In this document: positions 15,184 to 24,875 of the stretch, in pieces
Position numbering within the stretch: position 1 is the first letter of the stretch
How the letters are laid out: each line of letters begins with the position of its first letter
DNA from: Flaviaesturariibacter aridisoli
GTDB lineage: Bacteria; Bacteroidota; Bacteroidia; Chitinophagales; Chitinophagaceae
Direction: 5' to 3'
DNA length: 32,280 nucleotides
Assembly: GCF_004343705.1 (NCBI RefSeq)
Contig: NZ_SKFH01000038.1
Location: 1 to 32,280 of the forward strand
Translations under genes and position numbers: made by a program
Notes under the pieces: generated by a model
Databases searched by the model: none
What the model saw: the letters and a program-made list of their open reading frames with translations, nothing else
What the model was told of the DNA's origin: nothing

Positions 15184-15846
15184 ATGGAACTGACCGCCGA
15201 ACAAGTCGAAATCCTCTTTGCCTTCACCCGCAAGAAATACGTGCACTGGTACGACCTGCAGGCCGAGGTGGTGGATCACCTTGCGAGCCGCATCGAAGAA
15301 TGCTCCGCCAAAGACCCGTCGTTGTCGTTCGAAACGGCTTTGCAGAAAGTATATAAGGAATTCGGGCTGTTCGGCTTCGCCCACATCGTAAAGGAAAAAC
15401 AAGCGCAGCTGCAGCGTTCCTCGCGGCGCACCTGGTGGGCGGCCTTCCGGAGTTTTTTCCGCTGGCCGCACGGGATCGGCCTGCTGGCGGCGTTGCTGCT
15501 GCTCTGGCAAGTGACGCACTTATTACCGGTGTGGGTGGCGCTCTTTCTACTCATCGGCCCCTACCTCGTATCGGAAGGGCAACTGCTCTGGCTGCGCCGG
15601 AAGCAGCGTCGCCTGGCCCGGCCCCTGCTCCTGCTCGAGCTAAGCCCCCTGCGGTTCACAGCCGGGTTCTTTTACCTGCAATTGGCGGTCAATGTCAATG
15701 GACATTGGTCGCATACGGGACTGTTTGTGCTGGGTGTGATCACCCTGCTTTGCGTGTTGGTTAACCGGGCTTCAATCGCCGGCCACCAGCGGGTGCAGCG
15801 GGAAGCCGAAACGCTGTATCCAGAGGCGTTCGTACCCGCCGGTTGA
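15184..15846 (+). CDS. HAAS-like membrane protein, PadR partner
   Basis: A 220-aa protein. Residues ~1-75 are soluble and helical, with DLQAEVVDHLASRIEE resembling the HAAS signaling domain (a short helical domain encoded next to PadR genes). Next come basic residues (RSSRRTWWAAFRSFF) and hydrophobic segments at about 97-115, 119-136, 160-178 and 185-203. The gene follows padR by 12 nt and is surely co-transcribed. In the family, such proteins are thought to transmit or regulate membrane stress signals together with PadR; the exact role here is inference. It ends only 1 nt from the stop of the convergent 73-aa gene, so the two 3' ends abut. Confidence 0.8.
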   Translation: MELTAEQVEILFAFTRKKYVHWYDLQAEVVDHLASRIEECSAKDPSLSFETALQKVYKEFGLFGFAHIVKEKQAQLQRSSRRTWWAAFRSFFRWPHGIGLLAALLLLWQVTHLLPVWVALFLLIGPYLVSEGQLLWLRRKQRRLARPLLLLELSPLRFTAGFFYLQLAVNVNGHWSHTGLFVLGVITLLCVLVNRASIAGHQRVQREAETLYPEAFVPAG

Positions 15847-15847
15847 G

Positions 15848-16069
15848 CTACCAGATGATCTCCCAGCGGCCATCGGCGTCCTTGCCATACGTAAGGCCAT
15901 TGCTCATATCGTGGATGTCGCGTCCTGTTTTCGGGTCCATATATCCTTTGACCTCGTATACCCGCACGCCGTTGTTCTCGCGCGTGAGGTACACCACCAG
16001 CGCGTTCAGCGTCGGCTGCACGTCGTGCAGCCACTGTTCATCCCCCTCCTTGACAAATGCCTGGCTCAT
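15848..16069 (-). CDS. Small conserved-looking protein, 73 aa
   Basis: A 73-aa soluble protein, not assigned to a named family. It has a compact composition with several aromatic and charged residues: QWLHDVQPTLNALVVYLTREN, then NGVRVYEVKGYMDPKTG, and a C-terminal EIIW. The balanced composition and clean frame (absence of low-complexity Arg/Ala/Pro bias) distinguish it from the shadow frames around it. I recall similar short proteins in Chitinophagaceae, but cannot verify. The stop codon abuts the convergent membrane protein gene. No signal peptide or cysteine is present. Confidence 0.65.
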   Translation of the reverse strand: MSQAFVKEGDEQWLHDVQPTLNALVVYLTRENNGVRVYEVKGYMDPKTGRDIHDMSNGLTYGKDADGRWEIIW

Positions 16070-16076
16070 GCTTGCT

Positions 16077-16126
16077 TGGTTTATTGGTCTATTGGTTAAC
16101 TAGTATATTAGTAACAAGTACCTACC
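16077..16126. repeat. TATTGGT-type intergenic repeat, copy B
   Basis: Partner of 10753-10796. Words TTGGTTTATTGGTCTATTGG lead to AGTAACAAGTACCTACC and a G-rich run. It lies upstream of the 73-aa gene (minus strand) and so could contain its promoter. Confidence 0.55.
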
Positions 16127-16175
16127 AGCCGGGGGGGAACCTGTTATTTGCGCCGCGCATTCCATTCACACGCAA

Positions 16176-16211
16176 ACAACAAATCACAAACAACAAACCA
16201 CAAACTATAAT
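16176..16211. repeat. Degenerate CAAACAACAAA repeat
   Basis: Repeated CAAACAACAAATCACAAAC words, ending CACAAACTATAA, related to the right arm of the element at 7013-7130. It directly follows the pirin gene (minus strand). Confidence 0.45.
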
Positions 16212-16218
16212 CCTATCT

Positions 16219-17139
16219 TCAAGAAAGCGGTTCCGGCGGTGGCGGCGGCATGCCGGCAGGCTTCGACTTGTCGTCGGGTAGTGGTATGAAGACCTCGTTG
16301 TCGTTAGGAGGAAGAATGATGCGACCTTCTTTCCAATCGGCCTTGGCCTGGTCGATGCGTTCGCGGCGCGAGGAGACGAAGTTCCACCAGATAAAGCGCT
16401 CCCCCAGCGGCTCGCCGCCCAGCAGCAGCAGCGTAGCGGGGGTGCGCGCGGTGATGGTCGGATCCACGCCCCTGGTAAACACCAGCATTTGCCCTTCGCG
16501 GTAAAATTGTCCGCCGCATTCCAGTTCTCCCTTCGCTACGTAAATGGCGCGTTCGCTGTGTTCGCGCGGCAACCCGAAGCGGGCGCCCGCCTCGAGCAGC
16601 ACGTGCAGGTAGAACAGAGGTGAGTGCGTGCGCACATCGTTGCGCAGCCCGTAGGCATCTCCGGCAATAAGCCGCATCCACACGCCTTTTTCGGTGAACA
16701 CCGGCAATTGTCCGGGTTGGTAATTGTCGAAAGAGGGCGCATCTTCCTCGTGCTGTTCGGGCAGTGCCACCCAGGTCTGGATCATCTCCAGCGTGCCGCC
16801 GGCCAGCGCTGCCGGGTCTTCGAAGCGTTCGCTGTGGGCGATGCCGCGGCCCGCCGTCATCCAGTTCACCTCGCCCGGGCGAATGACCTGCTCCACGCCG
16901 AGTGAGTCGCGGTGCGTCACCTGCCCGCCGAAGAGGTAGCTCACCGTGGACAGCCCGATGTGCGGGTGGGGCAACACGTCGAGCGAATGGACGTTCTGCG
17001 GCGCCTCTTTGACGGGGCCGGCGTGGTCCATAAAAATGAAGGGGCCTACCATCCGCCGCTGGCGGAAGGGCAGGATGCGGCGCACTTCGAGCTGCTGGCT
17101 GATGGAAGCACTGCGGGCTTCGATAACGAGGTCGAGCAT
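16219..17139 (-). CDS. Pirin family protein (cupin iron protein)
   Basis: A 306-aa bicupin of the pirin family. The four metal ligands of the N-terminal cupin are present: H58 and H60 in LPHPHIG, H102 and E104 in GRGIAHSE, matching the spacing in characterised pirins. Some bacterial pirins have quercetin 2,3-dioxygenase activity and others act as redox-type regulators, so function is open. The C-terminal cupin holds GARFGLPREHSERAIYVAKG. The tail is Pro-rich (PAGMPPPPPEPLS). I chose ATG 17139 (MLDLVIEARS), the family-typical start; in-frame ATG 17181 would add 14 residues and lies upstream of a TACCTTCC promoter-like box at 17158-17165. Confidence 0.9.
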   Translation of the reverse strand: MLDLVIEARSASISQQLEVRRILPFRQRRMVGPFIFMDHAGPVKEAPQNVHSLDVLPHPHIGLSTVSYLFGGQVTHRDSLGVEQVIRPGEVNWMTAGRGIAHSERFEDPAALAGGTLEMIQTWVALPEQHEEDAPSFDNYQPGQLPVFTEKGVWMRLIAGDAYGLRNDVRTHSPLFYLHVLLEAGARFGLPREHSERAIYVAKGELECGGQFYREGQMLVFTRGVDPTITARTPATLLLLGGEPLGERFIWWNFVSSRRERIDQAKADWKEGRIILPPNDNEVFIPLPDDKSKPAGMPPPPPEPLS

Positions 17140-17157
17140 AAGGGCGGGTTGAGACCC

Positions 17158-17165
17158 GGAAGGTA
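17158..17165 (-). promoter_or_regulatory. TACCTTCC, possible -7 box of the pirin gene
   Basis: On the minus strand the sequence is TACCTTCC, one mismatch from TAnnTTTG in two positions, 18 nt before ATG 17139. Weak evidence alone, but it agrees with the start codon chosen for pirin. Confidence 0.25.
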
Positions 17166-17211
17166 GCGCCGGGCCGGCCATGGCCAATCAGTCCGGGGCT
17201 GGTGAACTTGC

Positions 17212-20100
<2,889 letters not shown>

Positions 20101-20123
20101 GCAGGCGGCAAGCTAGCTCATTT

Positions 20124-22064
20124 TCACCGGATGAGATCCACGAAGCCATTGAGCCGCTGGCCCGTGTCGCCGATGCGCAGTACATAGTAGTAGGTGCCCG
20201 TCGGCAGGGGCTTGCCCTGAAGCGTTCCATCCCAAAGTGGCGCCCTGTTTTCGGTATGGTAGACGGGCTGCCCGTACCGGTTGAACAGGTCGACCGTATA
20301 ACTACGGTAGGCGCTGAGGGCTTCCACTTCCCAGCGGTCGTTGCGGCCGTCCCCGTTCGGGGTGAAGACGTTGGGTATTTCGATGCGTCGGAATACGCGC
20401 ACCCGCATCGTGTCGCTGCTGGCCCCGCAGCCGATCAGCGAGGCGACGCTGAGCACGTAGGCCGTGTCCTGTTGCGGGGCGGCTGTCGTTTGCAACGAAG
20501 CCGGATCGCCCAGGAAATAAGACGGCGTCCATACAGCGCTCCAGTCGTTGCCGCGCACGCTGCCCGCCAAGTGCAGTGTATCGCCCAAAAAGAGCACGCG
20601 GTCGGGGCCGGAGTCGGCCTCCGGCCGGTGCCATACATTCACCTGCACGGTGGCGGTATCGCTGCAGTTGCCCGAGGTGACAATAACGCGGTAGGTCATC
20701 GTATCAGGCGGGTTGGCGAATGGGTTGGCGGCGAGGCGGTCGCTCAGGTAGTTGAGTGGCTGCCACTCATAGCCGGCGCCGCCAGACGCGCTGAATTGGG
20801 TGCCGGCACCCTGGCAGAACGCCAACGTATCGTCCGCCACCGCGGCCACCGGGCGGGGCCGCACGTCGACGGTGGTGGATTCGCTCCAGGAGCAATTGTA
20901 CGAGTCGGTGGCCAGCACGGTGTAAATGCCTGAGCGGGAAGCGTCGAGCGGTGCCAGGGTAACGTTGCTGCCGGTAGCGCTGAACCCGCCGGGACCGCTC
21001 CAACTATAGGTGGCGGCGCCGCTGGCTTTGAGCTCCAGGCTGCCCCCGGCGCAGGCCGGGCCGGTGTTGGAAGCCGACAGCGCCGGTGGGCGGGCGATCA
21101 CGAAAACCGTCAGCGGCGGCGAGTAGACCGTGCAGGTGGCGGTGCCCCAGTTGGCAGCTTCGGCCACCGCGAGGCGGAACCGGTAGTTGCCGGGCGCGGT
21201 GCCCGCGGTAAAGGGCGCATCGTACGACTGTGTGCTGGCGCCGGCGATATCGACCCATGGTCCGTTGTCGACGCTGCGCTGCCACTGGAAGCGCGGGTTG
21301 TTGTAGCCGGTAGACAGGGCCACGGTGAGACGTGGGCTGGCGGCCACACCGAAGCAAATATTTTGCGTGGTGCCTGCAGTGCCGACAAAGCCCGGCGTCA
21401 TGATCGGGCCGCAGGCGCGGAAGGTGATGTCGTCGAGGAGCAAGTCGTTGCCACAGCCGCCGGGCGCGTTGTTGAGGATGCGGAGCACGGCGCTGCCCAC
21501 CGTGGGAGGCGTGGTGAAAGAAAGACCGAACTGCCGCCATTCGGGCGACGCCGACGGGTTGATGTTCCCCGTGTTGTATACCTGCAGCAGCGTGCCATCG
21601 GGGGCTTCGATGCGGAAGGTCAGGTTGGGCTGCACGGCGCCGGTGCCACAGGATCCGGTGCGCAGCACGTTGAGCACCCAGGCGGAAAACTCGTAGGTGG
21701 TGCCGGAGCAGAGCCCGCGGATCGTGTCCTGGTAAAAAACACCTGGGCTGAAGCTGGCATTGACGAGCATGAAATAGCCGCCGGGATCGCCGGTATGATC
21801 GGTCGTAACGTTGTGCCAGGAAGAAGCAAAGCAGTTAACCGTGCTGTTGCGGATGCCGTAGAAGCCGTCGCCGGGACAATCACCGCTGATGTATTGGTAG
21901 CCGCCTACGACGTTGCTACTGAGCGCGGGACCGGGGTTGCCGCCCGCGCCAAAGGTGATGTTGACGATCGGGTCGCCGAGCGCGCCGGTACAGATCTGCG
22001 CACGTGCGGGCAGGACTGCTGCGATACAAAACAGAAAGGTCCAGAGCAAGGTCCGGTGAACCAT
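20124..22064 (-). CDS. T9SS-sorted surface protein with Ig/PKD-like domains
   Basis: A 646-aa exported protein. Residues 1-22 are a signal peptide (MVHRTLLWTFLFCIAAVLPARA). Residues ~25-235 form a jelly-roll-like domain (VNITFGAGGNPGPALS, GYFMLVNASF, YEFSAWVLNVL, LLLDDITFRACG), the pattern of a carbohydrate-binding or MAM-like module. Two or three Ig/PKD-like segments follow (FQWQRSVDNGPWVDI; CAGGSLELKASGAATYSW; FCQGAGTQFSASGGAGYEW). The last ~85 residues are a gliding-motility-associated C-terminal domain: IPNVFTPNGDGRNDRW, VDLFNRYGQPVY, W.G...G.PLPTGTYYYVL. That is a type B sorting signal of the type IX secretion system, so the protein is secreted or surface-attached. ATG 22064 is favoured by the signal peptide; upstream in-frame codons to 22175 are not needed. 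Confidence 0.92.
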   Translation of the reverse strand: MVHRTLLWTFLFCIAAVLPARAQICTGALGDPIVNITFGAGGNPGPALSSNVVGGYQYISGDCPGDGFYGIRNSTVNCFASSWHNVTTDHTGDPGGYFMLVNASFSPGVFYQDTIRGLCSGTTYEFSAWVLNVLRTGSCGTGAVQPNLTFRIEAPDGTLLQVYNTGNINPSASPEWRQFGLSFTTPPTVGSAVLRILNNAPGGCGNDLLLDDITFRACGPIMTPGFVGTAGTTQNICFGVAASPRLTVALSTGYNNPRFQWQRSVDNGPWVDIAGASTQSYDAPFTAGTAPGNYRFRLAVAEAANWGTATCTVYSPPLTVFVIARPPALSASNTGPACAGGSLELKASGAATYSWSGPGGFSATGSNVTLAPLDASRSGIYTVLATDSYNCSWSESTTVDVRPRPVAAVADDTLAFCQGAGTQFSASGGAGYEWQPLNYLSDRLAANPFANPPDTMTYRVIVTSGNCSDTATVQVNVWHRPEADSGPDRVLFLGDTLHLAGSVRGNDWSAVWTPSYFLGDPASLQTTAAPQQDTAYVLSVASLIGCGASSDTMRVRVFRRIEIPNVFTPNGDGRNDRWEVEALSAYRSYTVDLFNRYGQPVYHTENRAPLWDGTLQGKPLPTGTYYYVLRIGDTGQRLNGFVDLIR

Positions 22065-22102
22065 GGTATTCGGTGGTTTTAAGGCAGCAAGCAGCAGTAG
22101 GG

Positions 22103-22135
22103 CTAAGGTAAGGGGAAAGGGGTATACATCGCAAA
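22103..22135 (-). promoter_or_regulatory. Probable promoter of the T9SS surface protein gene
   Basis: On the minus strand, TTTG (22132-22135) is followed after 21 nt by TACCTTAG (22103-22110), close to the TTG-N17-23-TAnnTTTG Bacteroidota promoter. It lies 38 nt before ATG 22064. Confidence 0.4.
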
Positions 22136-22187
22136 GTTTCGGACCGGCATCCCGTTTGCGGAGCAATGGGTTCATTCAAGTCAGGCT

Positions 22188-23060
22188 ATGAAACGAGGAG
22201 ATGTGATCGGGATCATTGCAGTGCTGTGCGTAGCCGCCGGCCTCTATTTCTATTACGGAAAAAGTAAAACGTCGCCCGCGGCGACGGTAGCCGCGCTGCA
22301 AAGCGGGTCCGTGCACATAAAGCAGCGCTGGGACCTTCCCGAAGCGCTCCGGGAAGTGTCGGCCATCGCCTGGGCCGGCAACAACCGCATTGCCTGCGTG
22401 CAGGACAATGACGGCATCATCTACTTCTACGACATCGGCGCGGGCAAGGTGGCAGACCAGTTCACGTTTGCGGGGAAAGGCGACTTTGAGGGACTGGCGA
22501 TCGCGGGCAACACCTATTACGTGCTGCGCAGCGACGGTATGTTGTTCGAGATAACACGGGGCGCCGGCAAGCCCGAGGTACGCACCTACCAGGGCCCGTT
22601 CTCCAACCACAACGACTGCGAGTCGCTCAGCTACGACGCGGCCCGCAACCGCCTGCTGATCGGGGTAAAGGAAGCGGACCTCAGCGATGCCTCGCGCAAG
22701 GGCGTTTACCCCTTCGATCTCGCCACAAAACAGTTCAGCACAGAGGCTGCCTATTACATCGCCTCGGATAACGCGGCGCCTGCTTCCGGCAAGAAAGGCA
22801 AGAAGAAAAAGGCCGGGACCATACGTCCTTCCGACAATGTGCTCATCCCGGGCGGGCAGGGCTTATACGTGCTCGACGGGCCGCGCTCGGAGCTGCTGGT
22901 CACGGATGCCAGGGGCAACGTGGAGCGGGTGATCGAACTCGACAAGTCGGTGTTCCCGCAGCCGGAAGGCCTCTGCTTTTCGCCCGGCGGTGAATTGTAC
23001 CTTTCCAGCGAGGCCGGCAAAAAAGGAACCGCCACGCTGGCCCGGGTAAAACTCGATTGA
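22188..23060 (+). CDS. SdiA-regulated-like beta-propeller protein
   Basis: A 290-aa protein with an N-terminal membrane anchor (residues ~6-24, GIIAVLCVAAGLYFYYG) and a periplasmic propeller. The pattern matches the SdiA-regulated/YjiK group: REVSAIAWAGNNRIACVQDNDGIIYFYD, then KGDFEGLAI, YVLRSDGMLFEI, NHNDCESLSYD and FPQPEGLCFSPGGELYLSSE. These proteins are beta-propellers of unknown biochemical role, sometimes compared with phytase-like esterases. An unusual Lys-rich insertion, GKKGKKKKAGTIRPSD, lies near residue 200, between two blades. The gene diverges from the T9SS protein gene (ATGs 123 nt apart) and converges on the sigma factor operon. Confidence 0.82.
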   Translation: MKRGDVIGIIAVLCVAAGLYFYYGKSKTSPAATVAALQSGSVHIKQRWDLPEALREVSAIAWAGNNRIACVQDNDGIIYFYDIGAGKVADQFTFAGKGDFEGLAIAGNTYYVLRSDGMLFEITRGAGKPEVRTYQGPFSNHNDCESLSYDAARNRLLIGVKEADLSDASRKGVYPFDLATKQFSTEAAYYIASDNAAPASGKKGKKKKAGTIRPSDNVLIPGGQGLYVLDGPRSELLVTDARGNVERVIELDKSVFPQPEGLCFSPGGELYLSSEAGKKGTATLARVKLD

Positions 23061-23201
23061 TCAGGCACCGGGTAGCGCTATTCCTCCTTCTTATCGAGAC
23101 AGCCTGCGTTCGTCGCGACGAAGCCGTACGCATCGGGCAACGACCCGAGCTGCCGCAGGCACCTTCGGGCCCGGCCCTGTTAGCGCATCCAGGCAGCGCT
23201 C

Positions 23202-23393
23202 CTACTCGTACAGCACGGTGATCACGAACAGGAACCGGCCTTGCCTTTCGCCTTGCGATTGCGCGAGCTGGCATACCTGTCCTTCAAAGCTTTCGAGCCA
23301 TTGCTCCAGCTCCCGGGCCGCACCGGCCGGGTCATTGCTCACGAATTGGCGCACCCGGAGCGGGTGGCAGTTGTTGGATTTTGCGGAAGACAT
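23202..23393 (-). CDS. Small protein overlapping the sigma factor 3' end
   Basis: A 63-aa ORF starting at ATG 23393, inside the 3' end of the sigma factor gene in another frame (62-nt overlap). The protein has a plausible folded pattern: LRVRQFVSNDPAGAARELEQ, WLESFEGQVCQLAQSQGERQ, then a beta-strand RFLFVITVLYE as its end. Such short helix-plus-strand proteins ending in '..VLYE' occur elsewhere in bacteria, for instance in the Cse60 group, but I cannot assign it. Being in a tight operon with a sigma factor, it may be a regulator. A longer in-frame start at 23411 exists (MTRSYT...). Confidence 0.6.
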   Translation of the reverse strand: MSSAKSNNCHPLRVRQFVSNDPAGAARELEQWLESFEGQVCQLAQSQGERQGRFLFVITVLYE

Positions 23394-24012
23394 AGTGTAC
23401 GATCTGGTCACAATATTTCAGGTGGAATTCGTAGAGGTCGGCAGTGTTGTAGCGTCGCTCGAGTCCTTTTTGCAGCAGTGCCTTGGCGCGACTAAGCCGC
23501 ACCTTCACATTCACCGGCGTGATGCCGAGCAGTTGGGCCGCTTCAGCCACGGAAAAGCCTTCCACTTCGCGCAGCACAAACACGCTGCGGTAGATGAGCG
23601 GCATGGATTGCAGGCTTTGCTCGAGGAACCGCGTCAGCTCGCGGCGCGCGATCTCGCCGCCGGCATCAGCCGAAGGCCCTTCCGGTACATCCGCCGTGGC
23701 CACTACCTGCGTGCGCTTTTGCTGCTCCTGCAGGCGGTGGTAGCACTGGTTGAGGTGAATGCGCGTAAGCCAGGTTTTGTACGAAGCCGCGCCACGAAAT
23801 CCACGCAGGCCGGTGTACGCTGCCACCTGCGTTTCCTGCATCAGGTCTTCGGTGTCTTCATGGCCAAAGCCGTAGGTCCGTGCGATCTTGTACAGAAGCG
23901 GGTTGTAGCGCCGGATGAGCAACTCGAAGAGCAGCGTCTCCCCATCGAGCACACGTTGCACGATCAGCTCGTCGGGCACATAACCGTTGTCAATGGATGA
24001 TTGGGTGATCAT
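23332..24012 (-). CDS. ECF-type RNA polymerase sigma factor
   Basis: A 226-aa sigma-70 family factor of extracytoplasmic-function size. Region 2 spans about residues 20-95 (LLFELLIRRYNPLLYKIARTYGF, DLMQETQVAAYTGLRGF, YKTWLTRIHLNQCY). Region 4 spans about 140-190 (LPLIYRSVFVLREVEGFSVAEAAQLLGI, VKVRLSRAKALLQKGL). A ~35-residue tail, HLKYCDQIVHYVFRKIQQ, follows; it overlaps the next small gene. The start codon overlaps the stop of the upstream membrane protein gene as ATGA (24012-24009), implying translational coupling. No classical anti-sigma factor with a zinc motif is seen; the membrane protein encoded just before is the only candidate. Confidence 0.93.
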   Translation of the reverse strand: MITQSSIDNGYVPDELIVQRVLDGETLLFELLIRRYNPLLYKIARTYGFGHEDTEDLMQETQVAAYTGLRGFRGAASYKTWLTRIHLNQCYHRLQEQQKRTQVVATADVPEGPSADAGGEIARRELTRFLEQSLQSMPLIYRSVFVLREVEGFSVAEAAQLLGITPVNVKVRLSRAKALLQKGLERRYNTADLYEFHLKYCDQIVHYVFRKIQQLPPAPGAPIREQ

Positions 24013-24392
24013 GGGACTTTTTTTTGAATGCCTACGCGATACGTATAGACCAGCGGTCCGCCGATGTAATTTCCGAAAATCAGCGCGGCCGGCAAAATAA
24101 CGCGCATCATGACACCGGTTTTAGCGGCACGGAAGGGCTCCGGGAAATGCCGTGCGCCTTTGGCGGCCAGCAGGCCATAGGACAGCAGCACGAACGCGCG
24201 CGCTGCGTGGTACAGCAATGCCGGTAGTGCTTCCTTTTGCCGCCGGAAAACGCCGACACTGCCGATGAGTTCCGTCAGCAAAGCTGCGGCCCCACCGGCC
24301 ACAGCGGCGCACCGGAAATGCGAGGAGGCGGTGCGAATGTGCAGCCCAAAGTCCAGGGCCAGGGCGAGCAAGCCGATGGCAACATACAGCAT
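24009..24392 (-). CDS. Small multi-pass membrane protein upstream of the sigma gene
   Basis: A 127-aa hydrophobic protein with about four membrane segments: MLYVAIGLLALALDFGL, CAAVAGGAAALLTELIGSV, ALLYHAARAFVLLSYGLLAA and MMRVILPAALIFGNYIGG. The end, GGPLVYTYRVGI, resembles the C-terminal motif of DUF2231 proteins (GGxLVYxxGVGV). DUF2231 assignment is tentative. It is the first gene of the operon, and its TGA overlaps the sigma factor ATG. ATG 24392 gives a protein starting directly with the first membrane helix; a longer frame reaches 24455 but adds nothing recognisable. Could sense an envelope signal for the sigma factor, which is inference from location alone. Confidence 0.68.
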   Translation of the reverse strand: MLYVAIGLLALALDFGLHIRTASSHFRCAAVAGGAAALLTELIGSVGVFRRQKEALPALLYHAARAFVLLSYGLLAAKGARHFPEPFRAAKTGVMMRVILPAALIFGNYIGGPLVYTYRVGIQKKVP

Positions 24393-24492
24393 AGGAGGTA
24401 CGTTTGCACCTATAGTGTGGCGATGGAACCGAAAGGTTACAGGAGGACGGTACATTTTTTCGGTGCAGCTGCAACAGCGCTGTAGTTTTTGA

Positions 24493-24524
24493 TTTGAGTG
24501 CCCGCGCCGGCACCATTACCTTCG
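24493..24524 (+). promoter_or_regulatory. Promoter of the small Cys/His protein/TonB receptor operon
   Basis: TTTG at 24493-24496, then 20 nt, then TACCTTCG at 24517-24524: a Bacteroidota-type promoter (TTG, then TAnnTTTG with one mismatch). It ends 4 nt before the GTG start codon at 24529, so the transcript should be nearly leaderless. Confidence 0.5.
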
Positions 24525-24528
24525 CCGC

Positions 24529-24831
24529 GTGAAACGCTTTTTCGTCATCCTGCTGCTCCTGCTGGTGTCCGCCGCGACGCTTACGCCCTGCTGCAGCTTC
24601 GATGACTGCGCTTCGGAGCACGCCAGTGCGGGCCATGAGCAGGACGACAAGGGAGACGGCTCCTGCTCACCCTTCTTTGCCTGCGCAACCTGTCCCGGCT
24701 TCGTCTCTACGAGCAAAGCTATCCAACTCCCGCAGCCCCCGCTCCTTCCCGGCCTGCAGCATGCAGCCCGCGAAACCTTTGCCCCACCGCAGCCGGTGTA
24801 CCGCTCCTTCTGGCAACCACCCCGCGCCTGA
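24529..24831 (+). CDS. Small Cys/His-rich exported protein before the TonB receptor
   Basis: A 100-aa protein starting with GTG. Residues 1-22 are a signal peptide (MKRFFVILLLLLVSAATL). The mature part has CC..DDCASEH and then HEQDDKGDGSCSPFFACATC, followed by a Pro-rich tail. This arrangement, an acidic His/Asp stretch followed by a CSPFxxCxTC core, resembles the small proteins (such as DUF6660-like) often encoded directly upstream of TonB-dependent receptors in Bacteroidota; they may bind a metal. The family name is uncertain. The receptor gene starts 45 nt downstream, so co-transcription is likely. Confidence 0.72.
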   Translation: MKRFFVILLLLLVSAATLTPCCSFDDCASEHASAGHEQDDKGDGSCSPFFACATCPGFVSTSKAIQLPQPPLLPGLQHAARETFAPPQPVYRSFWQPPRA

Positions 24832-24846
24832 CCGTATTTCTACGGT
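24831..24846 (+). promoter_or_regulatory. ACCGTA-TTTC-TACGGT hairpin in the operon spacer
   Basis: A perfect 6-bp stem with a TTTC loop begins on the last base of the small gene and lies 29 nt before the receptor ATG. An interrupted T-rich run (TCTTTTTATTT) follows after 6 nt. It may be an attenuator or processing site, or simply one copy of a CCGTATTTCTACGG word that recurs in this window. Confidence 0.4.
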
Positions 24847-24875
24847 AACCCATCTTTTTATTTCAAACAACCATC

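Noticed and set aside
23061-23201. A terminator or gene in the convergent spacer between the propeller and sigma operons
   Set aside because: Only a 12-bp palindrome, TCGTCGCGACGA (23110-23121), is present; no stem plus T-tract and no protein-like frame.
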